Shown here: positions 42,705-52,015 of the stretch, piece by piece
How the letters are laid out: each line of letters begins with the position of its first letter
Numbering within the stretch: the stretch's first letter is position 1
NCBI GenBank assembly: GCA_020636025.1
Contig: JACJYQ010000006.1
Location: 483,449-547,448, forward strand
Direction of reading: 5' to 3'
Length of the DNA stretch: 64,000 bases
Source: Lewinellaceae bacterium
GTDB taxonomy: Bacteria; Bacteroidota; Bacteroidia; Chitinophagales; Saprospiraceae
The notes under the pieces: model-generated
Database searches by the model: none
What the model was told of the DNA's origin: nothing
Seen by the model: only the letters and a program-made list of their open reading frames with translations
Position numbers and translations under genes: made by a program

Positions 42705-43412
42705 ATGAAAAAACACATCCTCCCCTTCCTCCTGGCCATGACAATAACCCTTCCTTCATGCGATGTTTTGCAGGAGGCTGCCGGCACTATTTTGAATGAA
42801 CCTACTGTGGAAGAAATTGGTCGTGGTCTGAAAGAGGCGCTTACCAATGGTATTACCAAAGGCGCCAATGCCCTGGCTCTGAAAGATGGATATTTCAAGA
42901 GTATTTATAAAATTCTGCTGCCATCCGATGTGCGTACGGTTACCGACAGATTGAAGGCCATTCCCGGTTTTTCAAATCTAGAAAACGAACTGGTGGAAAA
43001 GATGAATCGCGGCGCAGAAGACGCCGCGAAAGAGGCTGCTCCCATATTTGTTGCCGCCATCAAAGGGCTCACCTTTCAGGATGCCTCCAATATTTTGCTG
43101 GGCAGTGACAATGCAGCAACCGAGTATCTAAAAAAGAGTACTACTCAACAGTTGTACGACAAGTTTAAGCCCAAGATCGTAGCTTCACTGGATAAAATTG
43201 GCGCCAACGATCTGTATACAAAAGCTGTAAACGCCTACAACAAAATTCCGCTGGTGACCAAGGTAAATAACGACCTGAGCGATTACGTTACCAATGAGGC
43301 GCTAAAAGGCTTATTCAGCAAAATTGCGGAAGAGGAAAAAAACATCCGTAAAAACAAAGGTGCACGGACGAGTGAGTTGTTGAAAAAGGTGTTTGCGAAG
43401 CAGGATAAGTGA
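42705..43412 (+). CDS. DUF4197 domain lipoprotein
   Basis: 235 residues. A lipoprotein signal ends at Cys19 (AMTITLPSC). The remainder is DUF4197: VEEIGRGLKEALTNGITKGANALALKDGYFKSIYKILLP, MNRGAEDAAKEAAPIFVAAIKGLTFQDASNILLGSDNAATEYLKKST, LVTKVNNDLSDYVTNEALKGLFSKIAEEEKNIRKN. The family is found in Bacteroidota and Proteobacteria and has no known activity; the mature domain is all-helical. It is the only clear plus-strand gene between a heptamer array and the convergent M48 peptidase gene, with only 10 bp between their stops. Confidence 0.9.
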   Translation: MKKHILPFLLAMTITLPSCDVLQEAAGTILNEPTVEEIGRGLKEALTNGITKGANALALKDGYFKSIYKILLPSDVRTVTDRLKAIPGFSNLENELVEKMNRGAEDAAKEAAPIFVAAIKGLTFQDASNILLGSDNAATEYLKKSTTQQLYDKFKPKIVASLDKIGANDLYTKAVNAYNKIPLVTKVNNDLSDYVTNEALKGLFSKIAEEEKNIRKNKGARTSELLKKVFAKQDK

Positions 43413-43422
43413 TTGAGCAAAT

Positions 43423-45510
43423 CTACAACACCTCAGTCTGCATCACCAGCACCGCTTTTTGCTTCTCAAAAACAGACTTCTGTAGAAACTGAACCAGCCC
43501 GAAAACCACATCCCGAAGTTTTTCGGTATTGGTTTGATGTGCCATTAATTCGTGAAAATATTTCAGGTTGCCATCAAATACCTCTTTGATCTTATTCTGT
43601 AATTCAGCGGGAAGCAGGGCCAAATTGGACGGTTCACGGAGCATCCTGGCTAGCTCGGGTACCAGCACATCCGTCATTTGTTTGAAGTGTGGGAATATTT
43701 CGGATGGCAGTCCATAACCATTGGCTGCGGCATAGTGAATGGCTGTCAGAATTTTATTGGCGTATGGCATGGCAGACTTTACCAGGCCGTCATAAGCAAC
43801 CAATTCAGCGTACGCATTTTTCAGAGACTCGGCTTTGGGAGTACTCTTGGTTAATGCCTGGGCATAGAAGGCTTTGGCCATCCGCAGATCCTGATCATTG
43901 CGCAACTTCAGCTCCTGCTCAATTTCCTTTTCAAGCAATTTTTGAATATCACCGGCCTCCTCTTTTGGGTATTTTTTACCATCGAAATCAAAAGACTTGG
44001 TATCAATTTGCCCTTCAGCAATCATGTTTAGTGTATTCACATCATTTTGCAAGGCAATCAGCTTACTGTCGAAATTTTCACTTACCATCTCATTTACCAT
44101 TGCCGCCGTCAGAGTTTCCGGCTTGACCTGAGAAAACGCCTCTGGCAGACTTTCAGTATACATCGTATGGGCATCAAAATAACCGAGATAAATTTCGGGA
44201 AACTCCTGCGCTTCACCATCTGCATTCAGCATGCTCACAAAATTTTGGTCATCCACGTCTTCAACCCTGAATTCTACATTCCTGTACAGAAAATTGGTAA
44301 GCTCATGCTGCCATTTTTCTGCTTGCCTGAACAGCGACCAGGCAGACCCTTTCTCTACCGGCGAATCCAGACCAATGCTTTGCAAATTGGCTTCCCGTTC
44401 ATCATGTGTAGGGTGAGAGGCCCATTGGTTCTTCACATTCACACGCTGATGCTGGTGGCGGGCAATAAAGTCGGCGCTTACCACCGGTACGCCTTCTACA
44501 AGCGATAGTTTATTTACGGAAGCAATATGCGCTGCAACAGCGATCTGACCCTTGTACGCATTCAATGGTCCTTTTTTGTCCTGCAGCATTTCATTGCATT
44601 TATCGATGATCCTGCTGTAGGTTTCAGAGCCAAGTTCCACTTGCCGCAACGCCTGCGACATGTTGTTACTTCCGGAAACGCTGGCGGAAATGGTGTCAGC
44701 ATGAAATTCCATCTCCCGCGAAAGGCTCAGATACTGCCGGTTGATTATGCCATACATCTGTCGGAGTACCCATTGTACACCCTGAACAATATAGGCGGCC
44801 ATGCGCACAAAAAACCATAATATCTGATGTATTCCGGCAATGCCATTGGCTGCACTTATCCACCCGTCATTTCGGTAAAGCATGTTGTAAATCACTTGAT
44901 TCACATAATACACATAAGAACCCAGCCGCATGCTGTTTTGGGAAAAGTGGCCAAATTCATGCGCCAGTACTGCTTTGAACTCACTGAGGTTCAGAGAATT
45001 AACCAGCCCCAACCCGATGTTAAGGTTTTTCCTTGATGGAAAGAACAGGCTGAGAAAGCTGGAATTATAAAACACCGAGGCATTTACATCAGGAATGAGA
45101 AATATTTTTTGCGGGAAATGGGTACCCACTTCATCAGCTACCTTGCGAATAAAAGTAAACAACTCGGGCTCATCTTCCTCGTAAATGCGCACACCGGGTT
45201 CTCCGGTACTTTTGTTGGAAGCGAAAAGAAACTTGATCAGGAAAAAAATGACCAAACCTCCCATCAGCATAATGCCTAAACCCAACAGCAAGGTGTAAAC
45301 ACTAAATCTCAGTGTCATAACTATCAGGCCGGCTTTAAAACAAAACCACACCAATACGGCAGCCAGCAATACCATCAACAGATACGTAATTATAAAAGCG
45401 ATGATGGCGGTTACGACTTTACCTACTTCCGATTTAAAAGACTGGGATGGTTCGGTCAGCGTGACTGGAACATTCAGCGGGGCTGGTGGGTAAGATGCAA
45501 TTGGGTTCAT
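43423..45510 (-). CDS. Membrane-bound M48 family zinc metallopeptidase
   Basis: 695 residues. Two membrane helices (~32-58 and 70-96) precede the M48 domain. The zinc motif is HEFGH at His184-His188 (FKAVLAHEFGHFSQNSMRLGSY), and the third ligand Glu is probably in SREMEFHADTISASVSG. The segment HPTHDEREANLQSIGLD is typical of M48 proteins. The C-terminal ~250 residues are helical and of unknown role. HtpX/Ste24-like proteases degrade misfolded membrane proteins, but this long Bacteroidota subtype is uncharacterised. It is convergent with the DUF4197 gene and divergent from the RtcB gene. Confidence 0.88.
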   Translation of the reverse strand: MNPIASYPPAPLNVPVTLTEPSQSFKSEVGKVVTAIIAFIITYLLMVLLAAVLVWFCFKAGLIVMTLRFSVYTLLLGLGIMLMGGLVIFFLIKFLFASNKSTGEPGVRIYEEDEPELFTFIRKVADEVGTHFPQKIFLIPDVNASVFYNSSFLSLFFPSRKNLNIGLGLVNSLNLSEFKAVLAHEFGHFSQNSMRLGSYVYYVNQVIYNMLYRNDGWISAANGIAGIHQILWFFVRMAAYIVQGVQWVLRQMYGIINRQYLSLSREMEFHADTISASVSGSNNMSQALRQVELGSETYSRIIDKCNEMLQDKKGPLNAYKGQIAVAAHIASVNKLSLVEGVPVVSADFIARHQHQRVNVKNQWASHPTHDEREANLQSIGLDSPVEKGSAWSLFRQAEKWQHELTNFLYRNVEFRVEDVDDQNFVSMLNADGEAQEFPEIYLGYFDAHTMYTESLPEAFSQVKPETLTAAMVNEMVSENFDSKLIALQNDVNTLNMIAEGQIDTKSFDFDGKKYPKEEAGDIQKLLEKEIEQELKLRNDQDLRMAKAFYAQALTKSTPKAESLKNAYAELVAYDGLVKSAMPYANKILTAIHYAAANGYGLPSEIFPHFKQMTDVLVPELARMLREPSNLALLPAELQNKIKEVFDGNLKYFHELMAHQTNTEKLRDVVFGLVQFLQKSVFEKQKAVLVMQTEVL

Positions 45511-45825
45511 GGAGTTTTCGACATTAAATAGTTTGATTGGATTTTACTCTGCAAACTTAACTCTAATTGTCTGATTTTATACTTCACGCTGTTTGGTTTT
45601 GAAAATCGCCTGCGGCTAAATCATTGATTAACAGCGTTCAGTATGACAAGTATTTTCACAACCACTTTGCGGTGGCTATAAGTTCCATTATTTACTGATA
45701 ATAAACTGGAATTCAAACCTCCAAATCGAGGTTCCAGCGACATTTCATGGAACTTTTATTGAATTGAGGCCGTTTTTAACCCGATCTTTAATCGGATTTA
45801 TCCTGAAAAACATTTTACAAATAAC
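45511..45825. other. 315-bp divergent gap between M48 peptidase and RtcB genes
   Basis: No ORF, RNA gene or clear TAnnTTTG box was recognised. A weak dyad AGTTCCAT...ATGGAACT (about 45680-45752) is present. It presumably carries the promoters of both divergent genes. Confidence 0.4.
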
Positions 45826-47193
45826 ATGATCACCGGAAAAACACTCATAAAACTGGGATTCAAACCCGCCAAATGGTTCAGGGATGTGATCGAACATGCC
45901 AACACGCATGGTCTGGAAGGCCAGGCTTTGGTGAGCTATGTGGAATCCATCAGACCAAAACTCGTTGAGCCTTTCGACAAACCGCTGGATTATTACCAAA
46001 ATATCCGGGCTGAAAGCGTAGAAGAAACTGCCAACGTGGAACAGGTGCTGAAAACCATGGAGCTGTTGATGAGAACGCCTACGTTGGTGAAAGGCGCCGT
46101 TATGCCCGATGCCTGTCCGACAGGCGCTCCCGGACAAATTCCGGTGGGTGGAATCGTGGCGGCCAAAAACGCCATTCACCCGGCCATGCACAGCGCGGAT
46201 ATCTGCTGCTCTGTGATGATGACAAATTTCGGTAACGTAGATCCCAAGGTCATCCTGGATGCGGCGCATTCCATTACGCATTTTGGTCCTGGTGGCAGAG
46301 CGCAGCCTTTCAAATTGCCGAAGGAACTGAAAGACCGGATCAAGGCCAACAGACTGCTCAACAATGAGCGGAGCCTGACCTTTGCCAAAAGTCATCTGGG
46401 AACCCAGGGCGATGGCAACCACTTTTTGTTCGTAGGACAATCTGAAAACACCGGCGAAACCATTATGGTGACTCACCACGGTAGCCGTGGTTTCGGAGCG
46501 AACTTGTATTCAACAGGTATCAAGCTGGCAGAATATTTCCGCAAGGAGATTTCGCCAAAGACGCTGGCCAAAAACGCCTGGATCCCTTACGATACTGAAG
46601 AAGGAAAACAGTACTGGGAAGCCCTTCAACTGGTGCGGGAATGGACAAAGTTGAACCATAGAGTGCTGCACCAGGCTACCTATGAAAAACTGGGAATAGA
46701 GCCGCTTGATAACTTTTGGAACGAACACAATTTCGTGTTCAAAGAAGACGACTTGTTTTATCACGCCAAGGGCGCTACGCCGCTGGATGATAAATTTGTG
46801 CCTGATTCAAAGGAAGGTCTTCGCCTGATCCCGCTCAATATGAGTGAGCCCGTTCTGATCGTGAAAGGAGAAACCACAGAGAACAACCTTGGTTTCGCTC
46901 CTCACGGCGCCGGGCGGGATATCAGCCGTAGCCAGCACAAGCGGAACAACTCACACCGCACCATCGAGCAATTGTTTGCTAAAGAGACCGAGGGTTTGGA
47001 TGTGCGGTTTTTCTCCAGGCATATTGATATTTCCGAACTGCCAAGCGCCTACAAAAACGCTAAAAACGTGCAGGATCAAATGAAGGAGTTCAATCTCGGA
47101 AATGTGGTGGACAAGGTACTGCCTTATGGCTGCATCATGGCGGGTGACTGGGAGAAAGATGCGCCGTGGAGGAAGAAGAAAGCACTTCGTTGA
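45826..47193 (+). CDS. rtcB: RtcB-family RNA ligase
   Basis: 455 residues. RtcB joins RNA 2',3'-cyclic phosphate (or 3'-phosphate) and 5'-hydroxyl ends using GTP and Mn2+. Visible motifs are HSADICCSVMMT (metal cysteine region, DxxC), GDGNHFLFVG, MVTHHGSRGFGANLY, DLFYHAKGATPLDD (guanylated His) and PHGAGRDISRSQHKR. The N-terminal ~90 residues (GFKPAKWFRDVIEHANTHGLEGQ) and the loop MPDACPTGAPGQIPVGGIVAAK differ from E. coli RtcB, so it belongs to a divergent subfamily common in Bacteroidota. No archease or rtcA/rtcR gene lies nearby; its physiological substrate is unknown. Confidence 0.88.
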   Translation: MITGKTLIKLGFKPAKWFRDVIEHANTHGLEGQALVSYVESIRPKLVEPFDKPLDYYQNIRAESVEETANVEQVLKTMELLMRTPTLVKGAVMPDACPTGAPGQIPVGGIVAAKNAIHPAMHSADICCSVMMTNFGNVDPKVILDAAHSITHFGPGGRAQPFKLPKELKDRIKANRLLNNERSLTFAKSHLGTQGDGNHFLFVGQSENTGETIMVTHHGSRGFGANLYSTGIKLAEYFRKEISPKTLAKNAWIPYDTEEGKQYWEALQLVREWTKLNHRVLHQATYEKLGIEPLDNFWNEHNFVFKEDDLFYHAKGATPLDDKFVPDSKEGLRLIPLNMSEPVLIVKGETTENNLGFAPHGAGRDISRSQHKRNNSHRTIEQLFAKETEGLDVRFFSRHIDISELPSAYKNAKNVQDQMKEFNLGNVVDKVLPYGCIMAGDWEKDAPWRKKKALR

Positions 47194-47387
47194 ATTATGA
47201 ATTATTAATTATGAGTGATTAGTGTTCAGTGGTTTACGGTCAGTGATCCGTGGAAATCAATATTTGGGACTCTTATTGAATAATAGAACCTAAACTTTGT
47301 TTGACCATTACATATTCCAGTGCTTTGCCTTATCAAATTCCCACTAACCGTTAACCATTAACCATTAATAATTATGAGTTATGAATA
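47194..47387. repeat. Degenerate heptamer repeats (AATTATG, GTCAGTG, TTAACCA)
   Basis: The gap after rtcB begins with GAATTATGAATTATTAATTATGAG-like heptamers, continues with AGTGATTAGTGTTCAGTGG-like units, and near 47341-47385 has CCACTAACCGTTAACCATTAAC and AATAATTATGAGTT. The two sides are partly complementary. No gene was recognised in the 302-bp gap. Confidence 0.5.
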
Positions 47388-47423
47388 TCTGCCCTGTTCC
47401 GGTGTATTGTCGGACAGGGCAGA
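47388..47423 (+). terminator. Hairpin between rtcB and the serine hydrolase gene
   Basis: TCTGCCCTGT pairs perfectly with ACAGGGCAGA, extended by 3 bp past a bulged T, with a 9-nt loop, and is followed by ATCATTTTAT. It lies about 195 nt after the rtcB stop. It could be a terminator or a leader structure of the downstream gene. Confidence 0.45.
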
Positions 47424-47495
47424 ATCATTTTATAGACCTATCTTGTGGCTGCTTATCATATTGATTGATACAGTTTTATACCAGAATTTCAATCC

Positions 47496-48941
47496 ATGAA
47501 TTTATTCAGAATCATACTCATTTCCGCCCTGTTTTTTGTGTTTGCCTGTGGTAACAAGGCTGATTCGCCGGCAGATAAACAAACGGAACTCGATGCTTCA
47601 GCCATTACCAAAATTGATTCCATCGGGCAAAAGTATCTGGGAAGCGGTTTGGATGTGATGGGCATTAACATAGCCATTGCCCGACATGGGAAACTTGTTT
47701 ACCAAAAAGGCTTTGGATACATCGACTCTGTCCGAACAAAACCAGTATCAAATGATCAGTTTTTTTTATTGGCCTCCATTTCAAAATTGGTGACTGCAAC
47801 GATGGTCATGAAACTGGTCGAGGAAAAGAAACTGTCTTTGGATAATACCTTGTTTGAGCTTTTGCCGGATTATCCAAATGAAATACAGGCGAAGAAGATT
47901 ACAGTCCGTCATTTACTGACACATACTTCAGGATTGAAGGATTATGCTCAAGTCATTGACAGCGCTTATATCAAAACCGGCGCAGAGCCTGTAAAAGAAG
48001 ATTACTATCAATTTTTTAGGGAAAATGACCTGGATTTTGAGCCGGGAACCAACTTCAATTATTCCAATTCAGGGTTCAGGTTATTGGCCATGATCATTGA
48101 GAAATTATCGGGCAATACCTATGCTGATGAGCTTGACAGGATCATAAACAACCCCAGCGGGCTAAGCCTCAAGCTCATTGCCGAAAGAGCTGCGGATGAA
48201 AAAACCACCTCCATTTTCAATTTCAAGGATGGCGAATTGGTTTACGAGCCACATTGGACCTGGATAAAAGGTGATGGAGGGCTAACAGCAACAGCTGGCG
48301 ACCTGGCTCTTTTTCCATTCTATTGGTCTGATGGAACTCTGATTTCCAAAGCCTCCTACAACGAAATGTGTACCCCGGCCAAATTATCGAACGGTGTACA
48401 TACAGGCTATGGACTTGGTGTGAGAACCGGTAAGTTTGAAGGGGAAAAATGCGTTGGCCATACCGGTGGCAACATTTCCACATGGGCCGTAATGAAATAT
48501 TATCCCGAACTGGAAACAAGTGTGGTTGTCATGGTAAATACCGATGGTTCTCCTGCTGACGCCCTGATAATTGAGGGCTTTGTGTCTCTGGCAATGATGG
48601 GGAAATCTGTGCCTGATTTGACAAAAAATGAAATGTTGAATTTTGAATATCAGCCCTATCTGGGAGACTATAAAACCATAAGGAACCTATATTATGGCTC
48701 AAGGGATATGTCGGTGGTAAAGTATGAAGATGACCCGCATTTGTACCTGTACAGGATTCCTAATGTCAATTACACAAAGGGACTAAAACTCTATTATAAA
48801 GGCGGTCATGAATTTGCCTACGATGAGTTCCCGATGGACAGGATAATATTTGAAGCAGACAGTACCGGACAAATAAAAGCGTTGAATTCTTATTGGAATG
48901 GCTTGAGAAAAGGTGGCATGTATGTGAAATATGACCAATAG
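47496..48941 (+). CDS. Serine hydrolase lipoprotein (beta-lactamase class C/PBP4* family)
   Basis: 481 residues. A lipoprotein signal ends at Cys18 (LFFVFACG). The catalytic SxxK is S94-I-S-K97 (LLASISKLVTA), the YxN motif is Y189-S-N191 (NFNYSNSGF), and HTGG in CVGHTGGNIS is the third motif. The remaining ~130 residues (GDYKTIRNLYYGSRDMSVVKYEDDPHLYLY) look like the extra beta domain of serine hydrolases in Bacteroidota. Such enzymes include D-aminopeptidases, esterases and true beta-lactamases; substrate cannot be assigned here. No ampR-type regulator is adjacent. Confidence 0.87.
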   Translation: MNLFRIILISALFFVFACGNKADSPADKQTELDASAITKIDSIGQKYLGSGLDVMGINIAIARHGKLVYQKGFGYIDSVRTKPVSNDQFFLLASISKLVTATMVMKLVEEKKLSLDNTLFELLPDYPNEIQAKKITVRHLLTHTSGLKDYAQVIDSAYIKTGAEPVKEDYYQFFRENDLDFEPGTNFNYSNSGFRLLAMIIEKLSGNTYADELDRIINNPSGLSLKLIAERAADEKTTSIFNFKDGELVYEPHWTWIKGDGGLTATAGDLALFPFYWSDGTLISKASYNEMCTPAKLSNGVHTGYGLGVRTGKFEGEKCVGHTGGNISTWAVMKYYPELETSVVVMVNTDGSPADALIIEGFVSLAMMGKSVPDLTKNEMLNFEYQPYLGDYKTIRNLYYGSRDMSVVKYEDDPHLYLYRIPNVNYTKGLKLYYKGGHEFAYDEFPMDRIIFEADSTGQIKALNSYWNGLRKGGMYVKYDQ

Positions 48942-49012
48942 CTAATCATGGCTAAACAAATGGGCAACTTTAGAATTATAAAGGCTTACTAAATCAGTAA
49001 AACTTGAAGACT

Positions 49013-49522
49013 ATGAAACCGATATATAGCCTTTTATTCCTGCTCTTTTTCGCAAATTCCTGCGAGGAGCCTAAAACCATTAGTTCTGTGGATCCGGTGA
49101 ACTGGAATAAAAGAATGATCACCTATACGCTGGAAGATTCAATGATCAGTGGAAGCACTTATTTATCGGTTTATTCAGAAATATATAGTCAGTCGGAGCA
49201 CCGAACCCACAACCTGACAGCAACGGTTAGCATGCGTAATACCAACCTTTCAGACACCGTCTTCATTGATAAAGCTGCGTATTTTGACACGCATGGTAAT
49301 CCAATCCGCAGCTATTTCGACAAACCGGTTTTTATTGCCCCCATGGAAACAGTTGAGATTGTGATAGACGAGGTTGATCGCGAAGGAGGAACCGGCGCTA
49401 ATTTCCTTTTCAACTGGCGTATAAAGCCAACATCAAACGAACCTCTTTTTGAAGGGGTTATGATCTCGACCTCCGGACAACAGGGACTTTCATTTACCAC
49501 GCAGGGCAAACGCTTGAAATGA
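49013..49522 (+). CDS. DUF3124 lipoprotein
   Basis: 169 residues from the ATG at 49013; an in-frame TTG nine bases upstream is less likely. The lipoprotein signal is LLFLLFFANSC. The mature part matches DUF3124: YLSVYSEIYSQSEHRTHNLTATVSMRNTNLSDTVFIDKAAYFDTHGNPIRSYFDKPVFIAPMETVEIVI and FLFNWRIKPTSNEPLFEGVMIS. The function of the family is unknown. The stop codon is separated by one base from the ATG of the marC-like gene, so the two are co-translated. Confidence 0.85.
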   Translation: MKPIYSLLFLLFFANSCEEPKTISSVDPVNWNKRMITYTLEDSMISGSTYLSVYSEIYSQSEHRTHNLTATVSMRNTNLSDTVFIDKAAYFDTHGNPIRSYFDKPVFIAPMETVEIVIDEVDREGGTGANFLFNWRIKPTSNEPLFEGVMISTSGQQGLSFTTQGKRLK

Positions 49523-49523
49523 A

Positions 49524-50141
49524 ATGGCCACAGAAATATTAACCAAGATCCTGATGCTGATTGCCGTTATTGACCCACTGGGTTCTGTGCCGGTTTTTTT
49601 GGAAGCAACCAAACATTTCGACCAGCGACACAAGAGGAAAATTGCTAAGCGAGCCTCATTTATTGCATTCGGAATTTTACTGTTCTTTATTCTGGTTGGG
49701 CAGGTAATTCTGGAAGGGATGCAGGTATCATTGTACGCCTTTGAAATATCCGGAGGCGTTATCCTTTTTCTGTTTGCACTGTCCATGATTTTTGGAGAGG
49801 GTAAACCCGAATCTGAAAAACACCTGATCAGTGATTACAAACACGTAACCGTTTTCCCCGTTGCTATACCTTCCATCGCCTCACCAGGCGCCATTATGGC
49901 TGTAGTATTGCTTACAGACAACCATGTATACACCATTCAACAACAGGCGCTAACAACATTCCTTGTATTTTTGGTTGTGATCCTGACCATGCTGATCTTG
50001 TTGGCAGCCACACACGTGCAAAAAAGAATAGGTGAATACGGTATTACAGTAATCAGTAAAATAATGGGTATGATACTGGCTTCTTATGCTGTTCAAAGTA
50101 TCTTAAGCGGATTAAAGGACTTCTATATGGTATTGAAATAA
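49524..50141 (+). CDS. MarC family integral membrane protein
   Basis: 205 residues with six predicted membrane helices, the size and layout of MarC/YhgN proteins. Landmarks are MLIAVIDPLGSVPVFL near the N-terminus, ISGGVILFLFALSMIFG, VFPVAIPSIASPGAIMAVVLL in the centre and ISKIMGMILASYAVQSILSGL near the end. The family is annotated as possible transporters; early links to antibiotic resistance were not upheld, and the substrate is unknown. It follows the DUF3124 gene by one base and precedes the GT-C-like gene by 25 bp, so the three may form an operon. Confidence 0.9.
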   Translation: MATEILTKILMLIAVIDPLGSVPVFLEATKHFDQRHKRKIAKRASFIAFGILLFFILVGQVILEGMQVSLYAFEISGGVILFLFALSMIFGEGKPESEKHLISDYKHVTVFPVAIPSIASPGAIMAVVLLTDNHVYTIQQQALTTFLVFLVVILTMLILLAATHVQKRIGEYGITVISKIMGMILASYAVQSILSGLKDFYMVLK

Positions 50142-50166
50142 GGATTGAAACTCAATATCCACCCCC

Positions 50167-51933
50167 ATGTTCCAAAAACACAAAACTCTTCTTTTCCTTT
50201 ATTTGCTGTTGGTGTTTTTACTGCGCTGCCTGTACGGAACCACCATTTTTTCAGGAGAAGATGCTTTTCAGGTTTACCTGATTGGATTAAAATGGTATAC
50301 CACGGGCGTATTTCCCTATTGGGGTCCGGATGTAGTGTATACCGTATCTCAAATTCCAGGCTCACTACAGGGAATTTTGGTTGGAGGGCCATTCTTTGTA
50401 ATACCGATTCCTGAGGCTCCATTCCTTCTGCTGAATTTGTTGTCGTTGATCGCCATTTGCTACCTGGGTTGGTATTTCAAAAAACGGATACCCAATACAC
50501 CCGACTGGCTGCTATTGACCTGGTTATTTTTCGCTCCCTGGACATTGGGGTACTCCGCGCATATAGAAAACCCCTCCTACCTGCTGTTTGCTTCAGTTTT
50601 GTTCTTTATCGCTATTTGGGAAACATTTCCAATGTATAGCGAAAGGTTAATACCAACAAAATGGTCTTTTTTTAGTCTCGGCTTCGCCTTGTTTTGGGTG
50701 ATGCAATTACACCTTTCCTGGGTACTAATGGTACCGTTTATCGCCGGGGCATTTGTATTTGAATATACTCGTGAAAAGTCAATCAAAACTGAGTTCTTGT
50801 ATTTTGTCATTGGAGCATTGGTATCAGCCAGTACTCTAATACCTTTTTGGATGGAATTCGGAATGGGAGAATACGGCGGAACGGAACAGAATATCAGACT
50901 AAACCTGGAGAACATACTGAAGTTGCCCAATATTGCAGCAAGGGTAATTTCTTACTCCTGCGGTGAAACAGTCCACTTCATCGGAAGCAATCATGAAGAG
51001 CGTTTGGCATTCCTGAAAACGCATCTCTGGGCAGCGGCATTTGTAGTTGTATTTACCTTGCTTGGATTGTTACAATTTGTGTGGCAAACAATATCACTTT
51101 TTCAGAAGCGCAGCTTGCCAGAATGGCCTAAAGTCAAAATGCTGTTTATTGCTGGTATTGCGTTGGTATATCTTGCTTATCTTTTTTCCGATCAGCCGCC
51201 AAAACCGCATGCGATGTACCTGATGTTGCCGCTCTCCTTGTGGTATTCTTTATATTGCTTTCAACATTGGTTTAGATCACGGATTTTCAATATCATAGCA
51301 ATCGTTTTTGTTGTCTCGGGTATCATATTTCAGGTTGCACTGGCCTGCAAAAACTCAGTTAAATACGGTTTGAAGCTGAAGAGAGAACAAGTAATTAGAG
51401 CTATGGAAAGAAAGGACTACACCTACCTCGGATTAAGGCGTATGTCCCTATTCGACGAATCAAAATGTATTGATGTCTGGAATAATTCCGATCCGACGCA
51501 TTTCACTACAGGATTCGAATATCCCGGGCTCCGTTACAAACCGCAGAACATCACACCCAATGAGCACCACAATGGAAAATTTGCCTGCAGAATGGATACC
51601 ATAATGCCCTTTGGCAGTAATTTTAAAACAAACATGGCGCTTCCAGAACCCATAAAAATTGAATACAAGGGGTTCATCAAAGGAGACTATGCTGGTGAAT
51701 TATTTATAATATTTGAAGTAAAATCGCTTCCCAATCACAAAGTCGCATTTTGGGGAAAAGTGCCGGTAACAACTCAGCAATTTAATGCCCAGGAATGGAG
51801 TACCATTGAAACCAATATGGAAATTCCGGCATTGGGAAGTGAAGAACGTGAACTAAATGTCTATTTCTGGCTCAGTTCCACAGCTTCCGGCGAGTTATTT
51901 GTAGATGATATTAGCCTAACCATATTACCATAA
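50167..51933 (+). CDS. GT-C-like multi-pass membrane protein with C-terminal beta domain (second)
   Basis: 588 residues. About nine to eleven membrane helices span residues ~8-410 (LLFLYLLLVFLLRCLYG, FLLLNLLSLIAICYLGWYF, LFWVMQLHLSWVLMVPFIAGAF, IFNIIAIVFVVSGIIFQVALA). The first loop carries SGEDAFQVYLIGLKWYTTG, acidic as in GT-C enzymes. Residues ~430-588 are a soluble beta-sandwich-like domain (GFEYPGLRYKP, EYKGFIKGDYAGELFIIFEV, ELNVYFWLSSTASGELFVDDISLTI). The overall plan matches the 815-residue protein at 38640, although sequence similarity is low by eye. Likely a polyprenyl-phosphate-sugar-dependent transferase; unproven. Confidence 0.7.
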   Translation: MFQKHKTLLFLYLLLVFLLRCLYGTTIFSGEDAFQVYLIGLKWYTTGVFPYWGPDVVYTVSQIPGSLQGILVGGPFFVIPIPEAPFLLLNLLSLIAICYLGWYFKKRIPNTPDWLLLTWLFFAPWTLGYSAHIENPSYLLFASVLFFIAIWETFPMYSERLIPTKWSFFSLGFALFWVMQLHLSWVLMVPFIAGAFVFEYTREKSIKTEFLYFVIGALVSASTLIPFWMEFGMGEYGGTEQNIRLNLENILKLPNIAARVISYSCGETVHFIGSNHEERLAFLKTHLWAAAFVVVFTLLGLLQFVWQTISLFQKRSLPEWPKVKMLFIAGIALVYLAYLFSDQPPKPHAMYLMLPLSLWYSLYCFQHWFRSRIFNIIAIVFVVSGIIFQVALACKNSVKYGLKLKREQVIRAMERKDYTYLGLRRMSLFDESKCIDVWNNSDPTHFTTGFEYPGLRYKPQNITPNEHHNGKFACRMDTIMPFGSNFKTNMALPEPIKIEYKGFIKGDYAGELFIIFEVKSLPNHKVAFWGKVPVTTQQFNAQEWSTIETNMEIPALGSEERELNVYFWLSSTASGELFVDDISLTILP

Positions 51934-51937
51934 TGCC

Positions 51938-52011
51938 AATTCATAATTCATAATTCATAATTCATAATTCATAATTCATAATTCATAATTCATAATTCAT
52001 AATTCATAATT
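51938..52011. repeat. Perfect 10 x 7-bp (AATTCAT) array upstream of a T9SS cargo gene
   Basis: Ten uninterrupted AATTCAT units (51938-52007) plus AATT fill the whole gap between the stop of the GT-C-like gene (51933) and the ATG at 52016. Because any promoter would have to lie in or overlap the array, unit gain or loss would change spacing. Confidence 0.95.
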
Positions 52012-52015
52012 GAAA

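Noticed and set aside
45511..45825. Possible small RNA gene in the M48/rtcB gap
   Set aside because: Only weak dyads are visible, with no terminator or promoter pair to define a transcript.
28790..52011. Short tandem arrays as CRISPR arrays
   Set aside because: Units are 7 bp with no spacers of constant length and no cas genes nearby.
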